Part shown: piece after piece, positions 45,297 to 54,371 of the stretch
Layout of the letters: each line of letters opens with the position of its first letter
Position numbering within the stretch: position 1 is the first letter of the stretch
Origin: Natrinema salinisoli
GTDB taxonomy: Archaea > Halobacteriota > Halobacteria > Halobacteriales > Natrialbaceae
DNA length: 64,000 nucleotides
NCBI RefSeq assembly: GCF_020405205.1
Contig: NZ_CP084469.1
Coordinates: forward strand, 3,658,001-3,722,000
Direction of reading: 5' to 3'
Notes under the pieces: model-generated
The model's database searches: none
Told to the model about the DNA's origin: nothing
The model's input: only the letters and a program-made list of their open reading frames with translations
Made by a program: the position numbers and the translations under genes

Positions 45297-46109
45297 ATGA
45301 TGGCACAAGACCACACACGACGACGCGCACTCGCAGTGATCGGGACCGCGGGCGGTATCGCACTCGCCGGCTGTACGGGTGGCGGTAACGGCGGCGACGG
45401 CAACGAGACGAACAACCAGTCGGGCGACGGAATGGGTGATGGAGAGATGGACGACGGTGGGATGGACGACGACGAAACCGAGGACGAGACGGACGAGTCG
45501 ATGGCGAACGTCCGCGTCGCTCACCTCTCCCCGGACGCGCCGAACGTCGACGTCTACGTCGGCGGCGATCCCGTCCTCGAGGACGTGCCCTACCGCGCGG
45601 TCAGCGACTACCTCGAGCTCGCGCCCGACACGTACGAGGTGATGATCACGGCGGCGGGCGACGCCGATACCGTCGTCTACGACGACGAACTCGAGATCGC
45701 GGCGGGCGAGTTCACCATCGCCGCGCTAGGCGAACTGGCCGACGAGAACCAGCCCTTCGCGCCGTCGGTCTTCGAGGACGACGTCAGCGATCCCGGCGAC
45801 AACGCGCGAGTGCGGCTGGTCCACGCGTCGCCGGACGCCCCAGCGGTCGACGTGACGGTCGGCGACGGCGAGACGGTGCTGTTCGAGGGCGCCGAGTTCG
45901 GCGACGCGGCGACGACCGAGGTCCCGGGCGGCGAGTACACCCTCGAGGTCCGGCCCGCAACTGAGAACAACGACGGCGACGTCGTCGGCACGTTCGACGT
46001 CGCACCCGAGGGCGGAAGCGTCTACACGGCCTTTGCCGTCGGCTACCTCGAGCCCTCTTCGGCTCCGGCCGACGAGGCTTTCGACCTCGAGGTCGTGACG
46101 GACGCCTGA
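45297..46109 (+). CDS. DUF4397 lipoprotein
   Basis: A 270-residue secreted lipoprotein. A Tat-type signal (RRRALAVIGTAGG) ends in the lipobox LAGC with C26 as the lipid anchor. A Gly/Asp/Glu-rich linker (about 27-68) leads to two DUF4397-type repeats, recognisable from VRVAHLSPDAPNVDVYVGG and VRLVHASPDAPAVDVTVGDG. Surface exposed; function unknown. Halophilic lipoproteins of this type are typical of the cell envelope. Confidence 0.88.
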   Translation: MMAQDHTRRRALAVIGTAGGIALAGCTGGGNGGDGNETNNQSGDGMGDGEMDDGGMDDDETEDETDESMANVRVAHLSPDAPNVDVYVGGDPVLEDVPYRAVSDYLELAPDTYEVMITAAGDADTVVYDDELEIAAGEFTIAALGELADENQPFAPSVFEDDVSDPGDNARVRLVHASPDAPAVDVTVGDGETVLFEGAEFGDAATTEVPGGEYTLEVRPATENNDGDVVGTFDVAPEGGSVYTAFAVGYLEPSSAPADEAFDLEVVTDA

Positions 46110-46121
46110 TCGGGCGGTCGA

Positions 46122-47606
46122 TCACGATCGCTCGACGGCAGCCCCGAGCCGCTCGATTCGTTTTTCCGTATCGGGATGCGTCCCGAACAGCTTCCGAGCG
46201 ACGATCCGCCGAGTCCGATCGAAGAAGCGGTGCTCCTCCCACGGCGGCGGGACGATCGAAAACGCCGCCGCGGAGCGGTGGTCGCGCAGATCGGTCGCGG
46301 GCCGCCGCTCGAGGTCGCGATCGAGCGTCTCGAGGGCGCTCGCGAGGGCGGCGGGGTCGCCCGTGATCGCGACGGCACCGTCGTCGGCGACGTACTCCCG
46401 ATAGCTCGAGACGAGCGCGACGCACCAGCGACTCACCGCGTACGCGACGGCCGCGGGAACGGCGAGAACCGGGTTCGCGACGTGACGATCGACCGTTGCA
46501 CTCGCGCTGGCCGCGGGGACGGCGAGGAACGTCATCACGGCCGCGTCCCGGTTCGCGATGTGTGCGACTTCATGTGCCAGCACCGCCTCGAGTTCCGGAT
46601 CGTCGAGCGTCTCGATCAGCCCGCGGGAGACGACGATCGTCGACGTCGCGGGCCGATAGCCGGCGGTGACGGCCCGCGGGGTGGCGCTCGAGGCGAGCCG
46701 AATCGCGGGCGAGGGAACGTCGGCTTGTGCCGCGAGGCGACCGACCGTCGCTCGCAGCGTCGTCAGTTCTCGCTCGTCCGTCGCGGCCCGCGACTCCACG
46801 CGCTCGGTTTGCTCGAGGTGGCGGAGTACTGCGGGCTCACCGGTGAACTCGGATCGAACTGTGCTCCCGACGTGTAACCCGACGATGCAGACGCTGCCGA
46901 CCGCCGCTAGACCTGGCAGATGGTACTCGATCGGAAGGACTGTCGCGGCCGTGTAGAGCGATCCGAGGACGATAATCGCTGCGAGTGCGACGCCGAGATA
47001 GCCGTACACCGGCCTGGCCGTCAGATTTCCGACCGACTCGAGCACCCGGCGCATTTCGGTCGTGATCCCGACGGAATCGTCGCTTGCCGCGGTGTCTATG
47101 GCATCATCGGTATCGACGCCCCAATCTTCTGACCGGTCCGCTTCGTCCCGGTTCGACCAGTCGAGCGCCGCGTAGAGGAGCCAGCCGACGACTGCGGTGG
47201 CGACGAGAATCCCGCAGACGAGTATCGCCGCTTTGACCGGGAACTCGAGGACGGAAACGAGAAGGTAGCCAGTTGCGACGAGCGACGATACGAGTACCAG
47301 CAGATAGGTTACCGCGACGACTTCCTCGGTCGTCTCCGAGGGGTTCGGTTCCGTTCGCATCACGCGAACGGCAGACCACGCCGTGAACACCAGCCCACTA
47401 TAGATTGCCGCGGTGGGGATCAGGGCGAGCGGGGAACTCTCGAGTGCGATCGCGAAAAGGCCGTACGGAGCGATCGCCGCCATCCCGGAGGCGAGGCCGA
47501 TCAACACGACTTCGACCGCGACGAGGAGCCCCATCGCGAGCGCGAGGAGTACCACCGAGAGTGCCATGCGACTCCAGAGTGCGGCCCGAATGCGGGTTAT
47601 TCTCAC
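46122..47606 (-). CDS. M48-family membrane metalloprotease
   Basis: A 494-residue protein. The N-terminal half contains about seven hydrophobic helices. The zinc motif is in EAVLAHEVAHIANRD (HExxH), followed by further hydrophobic segments, EYVADDGAVAITGD (third zinc ligand region) and the C-terminal FGTHPDTEKRIERL. This is the M48/HtpX layout, but about 220 residues longer than HtpX at the N-terminus. It probably cleaves membrane proteins. A GTG at 47606 or ATG at 47567 can start it; GTG 47606 keeps the positive N-terminal segment RITRIRAALWSR. The window contains a second, compact HtpX at 60695-61519. Confidence 0.85.
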   Translation of the reverse strand: MRITRIRAALWSRMALSVVLLALAMGLLVAVEVVLIGLASGMAAIAPYGLFAIALESSPLALIPTAAIYSGLVFTAWSAVRVMRTEPNPSETTEEVVAVTYLLVLVSSLVATGYLLVSVLEFPVKAAILVCGILVATAVVGWLLYAALDWSNRDEADRSEDWGVDTDDAIDTAASDDSVGITTEMRRVLESVGNLTARPVYGYLGVALAAIIVLGSLYTAATVLPIEYHLPGLAAVGSVCIVGLHVGSTVRSEFTGEPAVLRHLEQTERVESRAATDERELTTLRATVGRLAAQADVPSPAIRLASSATPRAVTAGYRPATSTIVVSRGLIETLDDPELEAVLAHEVAHIANRDAAVMTFLAVPAASASATVDRHVANPVLAVPAAVAYAVSRWCVALVSSYREYVADDGAVAITGDPAALASALETLDRDLERRPATDLRDHRSAAAFSIVPPPWEEHRFFDRTRRIVARKLFGTHPDTEKRIERLGAAVERS

Positions 47607-47747
47607 GGCCGGACCACCTCGAGACGTGACCCTTGTCTCCGCCAGCACACGTCGAGTCGACGATCCACTCCCGACAATCGACCGGACATCGTGACACTGG
47701 TTTCGGTTCGATTAGTAACACAGTTTGGATTCCCGGAACCCGCCCGG

Positions 47748-49028
47748 TCAATCCGCGGTCCGTCCCAGTCGCTCGATCGAACCCGCCAGCACGTCGATCC
47801 CGTGACCGATGCTCGCCTCGTCGACGTCGAACGTCGCGGTGTGGTGGCCGCCCGGGTGGTCGGTGCCGACACCGACGTAGCAGGCCGTCCCACCGTGTTC
47901 CTGTACTTCCTTCATCAGGAACGTCGCGTCCTCGCTACCGCCGAGTTCGTCGCGCTCGAGGACGCGTTCGACGCCCGCGGTGTCGCCCGCCACGTCGGCC
48001 ACGATCGAGACGAGTTCCCCGTCGCTGGTCGCACTGGGTGCCTCGGCTCCGGTTTCGATCGATACCTCGCAGTCGTGCATCTCGGCGGCGCTCCGGAGGA
48101 CCTGACGGGTCCGTCGCTTCATGTACTCCATCAGCTCGGTCGTCTCGCCTCGAACCTCAGCCACGATTCTGGCTTCGTCGGGGATCACGTTCGCCGCGCT
48201 GCCGCCCTCGACGACGCCCGCATTGACTCGCGTCGCACCGTCGTTGTGGCGGGGGATTCCGTAGAGGTTCTGGACGGCCGTCGCCATCGCCTGAACTGCA
48301 TTTCGCCCCTGTTCGGGGTGTCCGCCCGCGTGGGCCGATTCGCCCGTGAACTCCGCCTCGAGGTGCGACACCGCCAGAAAGCCGTCGATCCCCGCAACGA
48401 TCTCGCCGGTCGGGTGGTCGAGACCGATGTGGACCGCGAGCAGGGCGTCGACGTCCCGGATGTGTTCGCTCTCGGCCATCGACTTCCCGCCGCCGACGAC
48501 CTCCTCGGCGGGCTGGAAGAACACCTTCAGCGTGCCCGAGAAGTCGCTCTCGGCGATTCGCTCGAGCACGCCGATCCCGATCGTCGCGTGGGCGTCGTGG
48601 CCGCAGGCGTGCATCGCACCGTCGTGTTCGGACCGAAAGCCCTCGGCGACGGGCTGGTGGGAGGCATCGTCGGATTCCTTTCGTGGCAGGGCGTCGATGT
48701 CGACTCGGAGGCCGACCGTGGGTCCCTCGCCGCGCTCGAGGACGGCGACCGCGCCCGTGTAGCCGCCCTCGAGTCGCTCGAGCACGTCCTCGTCGACGCC
48801 CGCGTTCCGTGCTCGTTCGTACCAGTGAGTGAGGTCCGTGTCGTCGGGAACTGCCATTCGGTGGTCGCCCGCGATGGCGTCCGGACCGACGTGGAGGGCT
48901 GCGAGGTCGTCGCCGAGTCGGGACTCGAGTTCGTCGACGATCCGTGCGGTCGTGTAGAATTCGCGCCAGGCCGGTTCCGGTTTTCGATGGAGATCTCGGC
49001 GCAACGAAACGAGGTCGTCTGCAGTCAT
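47748..49028 (-). CDS. M20-family amidohydrolase
   Basis: A 426-residue zinc hydrolase of peptidase family M20 (amidohydrolase/IAA-amino-acid hydrolase type). DIDALP and MHACGHDAHATIGIG are the metal-binding and catalytic motifs, followed by VFFQPAEEVVGGG with the catalytic Glu pair. The dimerisation lid carries GESAHAGGHPEQGRNA. It removes acyl or amino-acid groups from amides, for example N-acyl amino acids. The substrate is not visible. It starts about 225 bp from the uS10-like gene, on the same strand. Confidence 0.9.
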   Translation of the reverse strand: MTADDLVSLRRDLHRKPEPAWREFYTTARIVDELESRLGDDLAALHVGPDAIAGDHRMAVPDDTDLTHWYERARNAGVDEDVLERLEGGYTGAVAVLERGEGPTVGLRVDIDALPRKESDDASHQPVAEGFRSEHDGAMHACGHDAHATIGIGVLERIAESDFSGTLKVFFQPAEEVVGGGKSMAESEHIRDVDALLAVHIGLDHPTGEIVAGIDGFLAVSHLEAEFTGESAHAGGHPEQGRNAVQAMATAVQNLYGIPRHNDGATRVNAGVVEGGSAANVIPDEARIVAEVRGETTELMEYMKRRTRQVLRSAAEMHDCEVSIETGAEAPSATSDGELVSIVADVAGDTAGVERVLERDELGGSEDATFLMKEVQEHGGTACYVGVGTDHPGGHHTATFDVDEASIGHGIDVLAGSIERLGRTAD

Positions 49029-49118
49029 ATTTTGTCCTCAGCGGGAACGGTAAAAAGCCCTGCTGCTGATTTCAGGTGAAACGGACCGCCGACCCGGGTC
49101 GTCGGTGTCGTCGTGTGG

Positions 49119-49252
49119 CTATTCCTCGCCGGCGATCGCGTCGACGAACTCGTCGATACTACTGTCGATCGTGGTCACGGGCTTGCCCTCGGAGACGACG
49201 AAGAGAGATCGCGACAGAGATCCGCAATCGGAACTGCGTCCTTGAGCCGGCC
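49119..49252 (-). other. Possible short coding remnant beyond the uS10-like gene
   Basis: Downstream of the uS10-like gene, one minus-strand frame ends LFVVSEGKPVTTIDSS followed by IDEFVDAIAGEE and stop at 49119. It looks protein-like and acidic, but no ATG, GTG or TTG start is in frame within the segment, so it may be a small protein using an unusual start, a remnant, or chance. Not assigned to a family. Confidence 0.25.
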
Positions 49253-49588
49253 TCAGTTCCCGCGACCCGCGCCGTGGATCTGTTCGACTTCGGCCTCGAT
49301 GTGGACCGAGTCGGGGAAACTCTGCGAGGCGATGTTGCGCGCGAGGCTGTCGTGGCCGTGAATCTCGAGTTCGCGGGTGAAGACGGTGTACTCCCACGAG
49401 GAGAACTGTCGGTCGTCGTCGGCGTGGAGTCGACAGCGCTGGGGGACGGAGAGCTTCTCCGGCGGGTGAGAGTGGGGCCCTTTCAGCGCTGCCCCCTTTC
49501 GTTCGGCGTTGGCTTTGATGTCCTCGACGATACCATCGAGCGCGGCGCGATCGCCGCTCTGGAGCGTGAGACGGGTGACGAAGGTCAT
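49253..49588 (-). CDS. uS10/mL48-family ribosomal protein-like
   Basis: A 111-residue protein resembling ribosomal protein uS10: TFVTRLTLQSGDRAALDGIVEDIKANAER is the first beta-alpha unit, KGPHSHPPEKLSVPQ the loop, and YTVFTRELEIHGHDSLARN the last strand-helix pair. It is not the main RpsJ (which begins MQQARVRLAGT-like and sits near EF-1alpha in haloarchaea), so it is a paralogue of unknown role. The ATG at 49588 is the only start matching the family N-terminus. Confidence 0.82.
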   Translation of the reverse strand: MTFVTRLTLQSGDRAALDGIVEDIKANAERKGAALKGPHSHPPEKLSVPQRCRLHADDDRQFSSWEYTVFTRELEIHGHDSLARNIASQSFPDSVHIEAEVEQIHGAGRGN

Positions 49589-49775
49589 GGCTGGTGGTGT
49601 CGAATACGTCCACGGTGTGCGCGTAAAAGCCTGCTGAGATACGCCGATACCTCTCACTGTCAGTAAACGACTGCAGCCGATTGGCCGACGACAGCGCGAA
49701 AACCGGAGTCGGAATCAGTGTACGTTGGACGAACAGTCCGATATTCTCTTAACGTCGCATCTATTAGTCCACTTA

Positions 49776-50216
49776 ATGGCAGTCGAAGCTACGAGCGCAG
49801 GCGCGATCCTCTTCCGCGATACGCGGGGCCGGCGCGAGTATCTTCTACTCAAGAGCCGCCCAGGCGATTGGGAGTTTCCCAAGGGCGGTGTCGAAGGAGA
49901 TGAAGAGCTACAACAGACGGCGATCCGCGAAGTAACGGAAGAGGCAGGTATCGAACAGTTCAGACTACTCGACGGCTTCCGCAAGGACTACGACTACGTC
50001 TTCGAGGCGAACGGCAAGACGATCCACAAGACCGTTCACCTCTTCATCGCGAAGTCGTTCGAGGCCAGCGCGGAACTGTCCAACGAGCATCGCGACCTCC
50101 AGTGGCGCGATTACGAGCAGGCGATCAACACCGTCACGCAGGACGGCCCCCGAGAGATCCTCGAGGACGCCCACGAGTTCTTAGACGAACGCGAGGAGGA
50201 AGAAGACGAGGAATAG
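49776..50216 (+). CDS. Nudix hydrolase (Ap4A hydrolase-like)
   Basis: A 146-residue Nudix protein with a complete Nudix box (GGVEGDEELQQTAIREVTEEAGI). SAGAILFRDTRGRREYLLLKS before it matches diadenosine tetraphosphate hydrolases, which convert Ap4A to ATP and AMP. The C-terminal tail is Glu-rich. TATTAG-like and TTAA-rich sequence before the start (49741-49775) is the probable promoter. Confidence 0.88.
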   Translation: MAVEATSAGAILFRDTRGRREYLLLKSRPGDWEFPKGGVEGDEELQQTAIREVTEEAGIEQFRLLDGFRKDYDYVFEANGKTIHKTVHLFIAKSFEASAELSNEHRDLQWRDYEQAINTVTQDGPREILEDAHEFLDEREEEEDEE

Positions 50217-50500
50217 TCCCCTCACATACCTCCCGAAGCGATCAGCGGCGGCGCGTTCTCTCTGACGACCGTCGCTAGCTGCTGTTCATCGGTTGTTCCT
50301 CCAGTGACGACTCTCGTGGCAGGTCCCGTCCGTGAACCGACTTCGGATCAGGACTCGTGACCGTTCCTCACACTGCTGTAAAATACGCAGTTGGTAGCCG
50401 TAATCAGAACAGTATCGAACGTTATATTAACAAAAATATGATTTGTCAGACACAAGAACTTATATCCTCGACTGAGTTCTCGGCGTGTGGTGGAACTAAT

Positions 50501-51190
50501 ATGTTAGAAGACGGACTGTCGTATCCGGTTCGAGGCGACTGGGTCGGACGAATACTCATCGGTGGCGTGCTCGGATTCCTCTCCGTTCTGCTGTTCCCCG
50601 TATTCCTCCTGATGGGATACTGGGTACGAGTGCTCGAGAAGACGGTTGCGGGAGACGACGAACCACCGGAGTTCGACGAGTGGGGAGACCTCTTCGTGAA
50701 GGGAGTGATCGGGACGGTGATCGGACTGGCGTACGCGATCGTTCCGACGATCGTCTATTCCGTCGTCGTGTTCGGGTTGATCGGCGTCGGTATCGGAATC
50801 GGCGGGGACGGTGGCGGTCTCCTCGCTGGTCTCGGGTTCGTGACGATATTCGCGAGCATTCCCCTCGTGCTGCTGATCTACTATATCGTTCCCGCGGCAC
50901 TGACTAACTACGCCCGCGAGGGCACGATCGGCGCGGCGTTCGACATCGGCGCGATCAAGCCCGTCCTGCTGAGCGTCGACTATCTGCTGGCGACGCTCTT
51001 CCCGATGGGAGTTGCCCTCGCCCTCACGATCGTCAATTCGATTCTGGCGGCCACCGTTATCGGCGTGGTACTCGTGCCGTTCGTCGGGTTCTACGCGAAC
51101 GTCGCGATCTTCCGCATGTTCGGCAACGCGTTCGCCAAAGTCAGTGCGACCGCTACGTCGCAGTCGGCCACGGCGTCCGCGTCCGTCTGA
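50501..51190 (+). CDS. DUF4013 membrane protein
   Basis: A 229-residue protein with about five or six hydrophobic helices and the DUF4013 pattern: SYPVRGDWVGRILIGGVLGFLS at the N-terminus, PPEFDEWGDLFVKGVIG between helices, and REGTIGAAFDIGAIKPVLLS later. The family is common in haloarchaea and methanogens, function unknown. A TATA-like CTTATATC at about 50458-50465 lies 36-43 nt before the ATG. Confidence 0.85.
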   Translation: MLEDGLSYPVRGDWVGRILIGGVLGFLSVLLFPVFLLMGYWVRVLEKTVAGDDEPPEFDEWGDLFVKGVIGTVIGLAYAIVPTIVYSVVVFGLIGVGIGIGGDGGGLLAGLGFVTIFASIPLVLLIYYIVPAALTNYAREGTIGAAFDIGAIKPVLLSVDYLLATLFPMGVALALTIVNSILAATVIGVVLVPFVGFYANVAIFRMFGNAFAKVSATATSQSATASASV

Positions 51191-51301
51191 ACCCGACTGA
51201 AACAGCCGAACTCATTTTTTGCTGTTACCGATACCCGATCCCGATACGCTCAGTGGCGACCGTCGGAAACGGACGCCCACACCGTCACACACATATCGTC
51301 C

Positions 51302-52375
51302 GTGTCCCTACGGAGGACAGTGACGCGGGACCTCGAGACCGAATTCGAGTTCGAGCTCCGGACTTGCCGGTGGGCCGAACTCGAGTGGCCCCCGGCCGGC
51401 GATCCCACGAGCGACGACACCGCGATCGTCGTCGCCCGCCAGCTCGGCACGAAGCGCCGCCGCTGGGACACCATCGTCCTCGAGTGCGACCCCGAAGCCC
51501 TCCGCCGACGCGCGAACTTCGGCCTCGAACGGCTCGACGGCGACCTCCTTCACGTCGTCCGCAACGCCCCCGCAGAGTGGAGCTACTACCGCGACGCCCT
51601 GCCGCATCCGGGCTACCCATGGCGGTACGTCCGCGAGGCGATCCACCGCGCCGACGACCGGGGAATCCTCGAGACCCGAAAGAACGGCAATCGCATCGAA
51701 ATCCGTCGGAAATGGCCCTATCCCGACTGGCTCGAGCGGATCGTCGCGATCGAGAACAAACCGGACCTCGACGCCAGCGCGGCCCGCGCGCTCGCCTCGC
51801 AACTCGAGTACGACGTCGCGATGGGCTTGGCCGACGAGGTCTGGGTCGCGACCCGGAAAACCGGCGACCGCGTCGCACCCGCCCTCTTCGAGGACCTGCC
51901 GGTAGAGGCGGGGATCCTCGCGCTCGAGCCCGCGGCCCTGACCGCCGACGTCGCGTGGCACCCCCGCACGCTCGCGGTCGACGAGCCGGGGACGCGGATC
52001 CTCGAGCGGCCCGACGGCGGAGCCAGGGACAGTTCCGCCGCGCAATTCGAATACGTCGATCCCGACTGGAAAGCCGACAGGCGACTCGCGATCGCCGAGC
52101 GCGCCTACGAACGCGGCTGGCGCTCGTTCGTCGAGACGATGCGCCCCGACTGTCGGGGCTTCGAGTTGCGCGCCCGCGACGCGAGTCAGGCGGTGCCCTA
52201 CTGCGCCGCGAAGGGACGCTGCCAGACGGCGGCCGAGTGTGCCGGCTCCTGTGGCGAGTTCGAACCCGAGCCGCCGGCCTGGCGCACCCGCGGCTGGCCG
52301 ATCGAGGGTGGTCCCGGAAAACGGGTGCAGCGGATTCTCGAGGAGCGCCGGCGGCGACGGCGACCGGGGGTATAG
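51302..52375 (+). CDS. DUF5787 protein with nuclease-like motif and cysteine cluster
   Basis: A 357-residue haloarchaeal DUF5787 protein. Around residues 144-153 it reads PDWLERIVAIENKPD, giving the PD and E-x-K (E151, K153) spacing of the PD-(D/E)XK nuclease fold, followed by a QLEYDVAMGLADEVWVAT strand-helix as in that fold. The C-terminal region has clustered cysteines (C284, C301, C307, C313, C317), with a further Cys at position 22 near the N-terminus. This distribution recalls the Fe-S 'iron staple' of Cas4/AddB-type nucleases, with one N-terminal and three or more C-terminal cysteines, but the exact spacing differs. Enzyme activity is inferred. GTG start at 51302. Confidence 0.7.
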   Translation: MSLRRTVTRDLETEFEFELRTCRWAELEWPPAGDPTSDDTAIVVARQLGTKRRRWDTIVLECDPEALRRRANFGLERLDGDLLHVVRNAPAEWSYYRDALPHPGYPWRYVREAIHRADDRGILETRKNGNRIEIRRKWPYPDWLERIVAIENKPDLDASAARALASQLEYDVAMGLADEVWVATRKTGDRVAPALFEDLPVEAGILALEPAALTADVAWHPRTLAVDEPGTRILERPDGGARDSSAAQFEYVDPDWKADRRLAIAERAYERGWRSFVETMRPDCRGFELRARDASQAVPYCAAKGRCQTAAECAGSCGEFEPEPPAWRTRGWPIEGGPGKRVQRILEERRRRRRPGV

Positions 52376-52423
52376 CGCGTCAGTAGCTCGCGACAAGCAT
52401 CCGCGAGCGAAGCGAGCGGTTCA

Positions 52424-52512
52424 CCGACGGCGGGGCCGAAGGCCGAGCCGTCGGCCGTTTTCATCGGCGTTTTCCGCGAGTGGTTCGCCGCAGGTGAACC
52501 CGGCGCGGAAAA
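52424..52512. terminator. Two hairpins between converging genes
   Basis: Between the DUF5787 and DUF5797 genes, 52424-52431 pairs with 52447-52454 (8 bp, CCGACGGC/GCCGTCGG), and 52470-52478 pairs with 52504-52512 (9 bp, TTTTCCGCG/CGCGGAAAA) around an inner GGTTC/GAACC arm. T- and A-runs at the second stem suit termination from either direction. Confidence 0.5.
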
Positions 52513-52522
52513 ACTTCGGTAG

Positions 52523-53026
52523 TCAGTCGGAGACGGCGACCTCGAGGTCGTCGCGCTCGACGGTCAGTCGGAACGTCGGGACGGTGCGGTACTCGACCTC
52601 GACGACGCCCTTGCGGCGCAGGCTCTGGAGGCCCGAGCGGACGTCCTCGGCCTCGGGATCGGCGTCGTACTCGTCTCGGAGCTTGTGCAGCACCGAGACG
52701 ACGCTCTCGGATTTGTCGTCGGGACCGGCCAGCACCGCGACGATCTGCGCCTGTAATTCGGGGACCCGAATCTTCGAGGGCGCGCCGTCGTCGTCGGGAT
52801 CGCTGACGAGCCCCGGCTCGACGTCGACCAGGTCGGCCGCCTCCGCGGTCGCCCGGATCAGGCTGTTGTCGTCCCGGAAGTAGTAGTCGCCGAGTTCGTT
52901 CTCGAGGTACTGGTGGACCTCGCTGCCGCTGTCCATCTCCCATCGGTCCTGGAGCTCGGAATTCTTCGTCGGCTGTAGCTCCACCACGTCCGCCAACCGG
53001 TCCTGGGCCTCCTCCGAGAGCGTCAT
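52523..53026 (-). CDS. DUF5797 family protein
   Basis: A 167-residue haloarchaeal protein. The N-terminal half (SEEAQDRLADVVELQPTKNSELQDRWEMDSGSEVHQYLENEL) looks like a winged helix, as does the second half (VVSVLHKLRDEYDADPEAEDVRSGLQSLRRKGVVEVEY). Two winged helices in series suggest DNA binding. The family role is unknown; it is predicted to be a transcription regulator. Confidence 0.78.
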   Translation of the reverse strand: MTLSEEAQDRLADVVELQPTKNSELQDRWEMDSGSEVHQYLENELGDYYFRDDNSLIRATAEAADLVDVEPGLVSDPDDDGAPSKIRVPELQAQIVAVLAGPDDKSESVVSVLHKLRDEYDADPEAEDVRSGLQSLRRKGVVEVEYRTVPTFRLTVERDDLEVAVSD

Positions 53027-53100
53027 CGTCGAACCGTATGCGGATCCGGTACTTTTGCGTTGCGTCCCGGTGCGGAACCGGCCGCTGGCGGGCCGCCCCC

Positions 53101-54267
53101 TCAGCCGAATTCACCGACGAACGTCCGCAAGTCGTCGACGAACAGGTCCGGCACTTCCATCGCCGCGAAGTGGCCGCCCGCCGGCATTTCGTTCCAGTGA
53201 CGGATATCGTAGATCTCCTCCGCCCAGGCGCGAGGCGTCTTGTAAACCTCCGCCGGATAGCGGGCGTGGCCGGTGGGCACGTCGACGGCGTCCGGCGTCG
53301 CCGCTCCCACGTCGGTTTCGTAGTAGAGCCGCATCGAGGCGTTGATCGTCCCCGTGAGCCAGTAGACGCTGAGGTTGTCGAGCAACCGGTCGCGATCGAA
53401 GTGGGCATCGAGATCGCCGTCGCAGTCGCTCCAGGTCCGGAACTTCTCGAGGATCCACCCCGCGAGCCCGGCCGGCGAGTCGGTGAGTCCGTACGCCAGG
53501 CTCTGCGGTTTCGTCGCCTGAATCTCGTGGTACGCGGTTTCCCCGTCGCGGAACTCGGCGGTCGCCTCGTAGTCGGCCCACCCCTGTTCGTCGAGGAGGT
53601 CCGTCGGGTCCTCGGCCTCGAGCGAGGAGGGGTTCAGGAAGAGCATGTTCGTGTGGATCGCGTCGACGCGATCGGGGTAGTTTGCACCCAACAAGGCGGT
53701 GACCAGCGCGCCCCAGTCGCCGCCCTGTGCAACGTACCGATCGTAGCCGAGTCGGTCCATCAGTTGGGCAACGGTGTCGGCCACGCGCGGCACGTCGTAC
53801 CCTTGCTCGCTGGTCGGGCCGGAGAAGCCGAATCCCGGGAGCGACGGGGCGACGACGTGGAACGCGTCCGCCGGATCGCCGCCGTGGGCCGCCGGATCCG
53901 CGAGCGGGCCGAGAACGTCGAGAAACTCCGCGACAGAGCCCGGCCAGCCGTGGCTCAGGACGAGCGGCGTCGCGTCCGGCTCGGGCGAGCGCACGTGATA
54001 GAAGTGGAGCCGCTGGCCGTCGATCCCCGTCACGTACTGCTCGAATTCGTTGAGTCGATCCTCGAACGCCCCCCAGTCGAACTCCTCGCGCCAGTACTCG
54101 CAGATCTCTCGTAGATGGGTCAACTCGGCCCCGTACTCCCAGCCCGCGTCGGGGAGTTGATCCGGCCAGCGCGTCCGCTCCAGCCGCGTTCGAAGATCGG
54201 ACACGTCGTCCCGATCGATCGCGACCTCGAACGGACGAATCGAGCCGTCGCCGTGGTCCGTCGTCAT
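53101..54267 (-). CDS. Microsomal-type epoxide hydrolase
   Basis: A 388-residue alpha/beta hydrolase of the microsomal epoxide hydrolase family (EHN N-terminal domain). The oxyanion motif is LSHGWPGSVAEF, the nucleophile Asp lies in AQGGDWGALVTALLG, and the catalytic His is in PAGGHFAAMEVPDL. Tyr residues in the cap (TNMLFLNPSS region and YWLTGTINASMRLYYE) could activate the epoxide. It would open epoxides to diols. The organism's substrate is unknown. It may have come by lateral transfer, since such enzymes are commoner in bacteria, but base use is not unusual. Confidence 0.88.
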   Translation of the reverse strand: MTTDHGDGSIRPFEVAIDRDDVSDLRTRLERTRWPDQLPDAGWEYGAELTHLREICEYWREEFDWGAFEDRLNEFEQYVTGIDGQRLHFYHVRSPEPDATPLVLSHGWPGSVAEFLDVLGPLADPAAHGGDPADAFHVVAPSLPGFGFSGPTSEQGYDVPRVADTVAQLMDRLGYDRYVAQGGDWGALVTALLGANYPDRVDAIHTNMLFLNPSSLEAEDPTDLLDEQGWADYEATAEFRDGETAYHEIQATKPQSLAYGLTDSPAGLAGWILEKFRTWSDCDGDLDAHFDRDRLLDNLSVYWLTGTINASMRLYYETDVGAATPDAVDVPTGHARYPAEVYKTPRAWAEEIYDIRHWNEMPAGGHFAAMEVPDLFVDDLRTFVGEFG

Positions 54268-54371
54268 GACCGGCCTCCGTCTTCAGCATAACCGTCCCGG
54301 ACTCCGTCGAACCTGAACTGCATGCGTCCGTCAACTCGGCCGGATCACAAAGTAGTAAGCCCCGCACGCTC

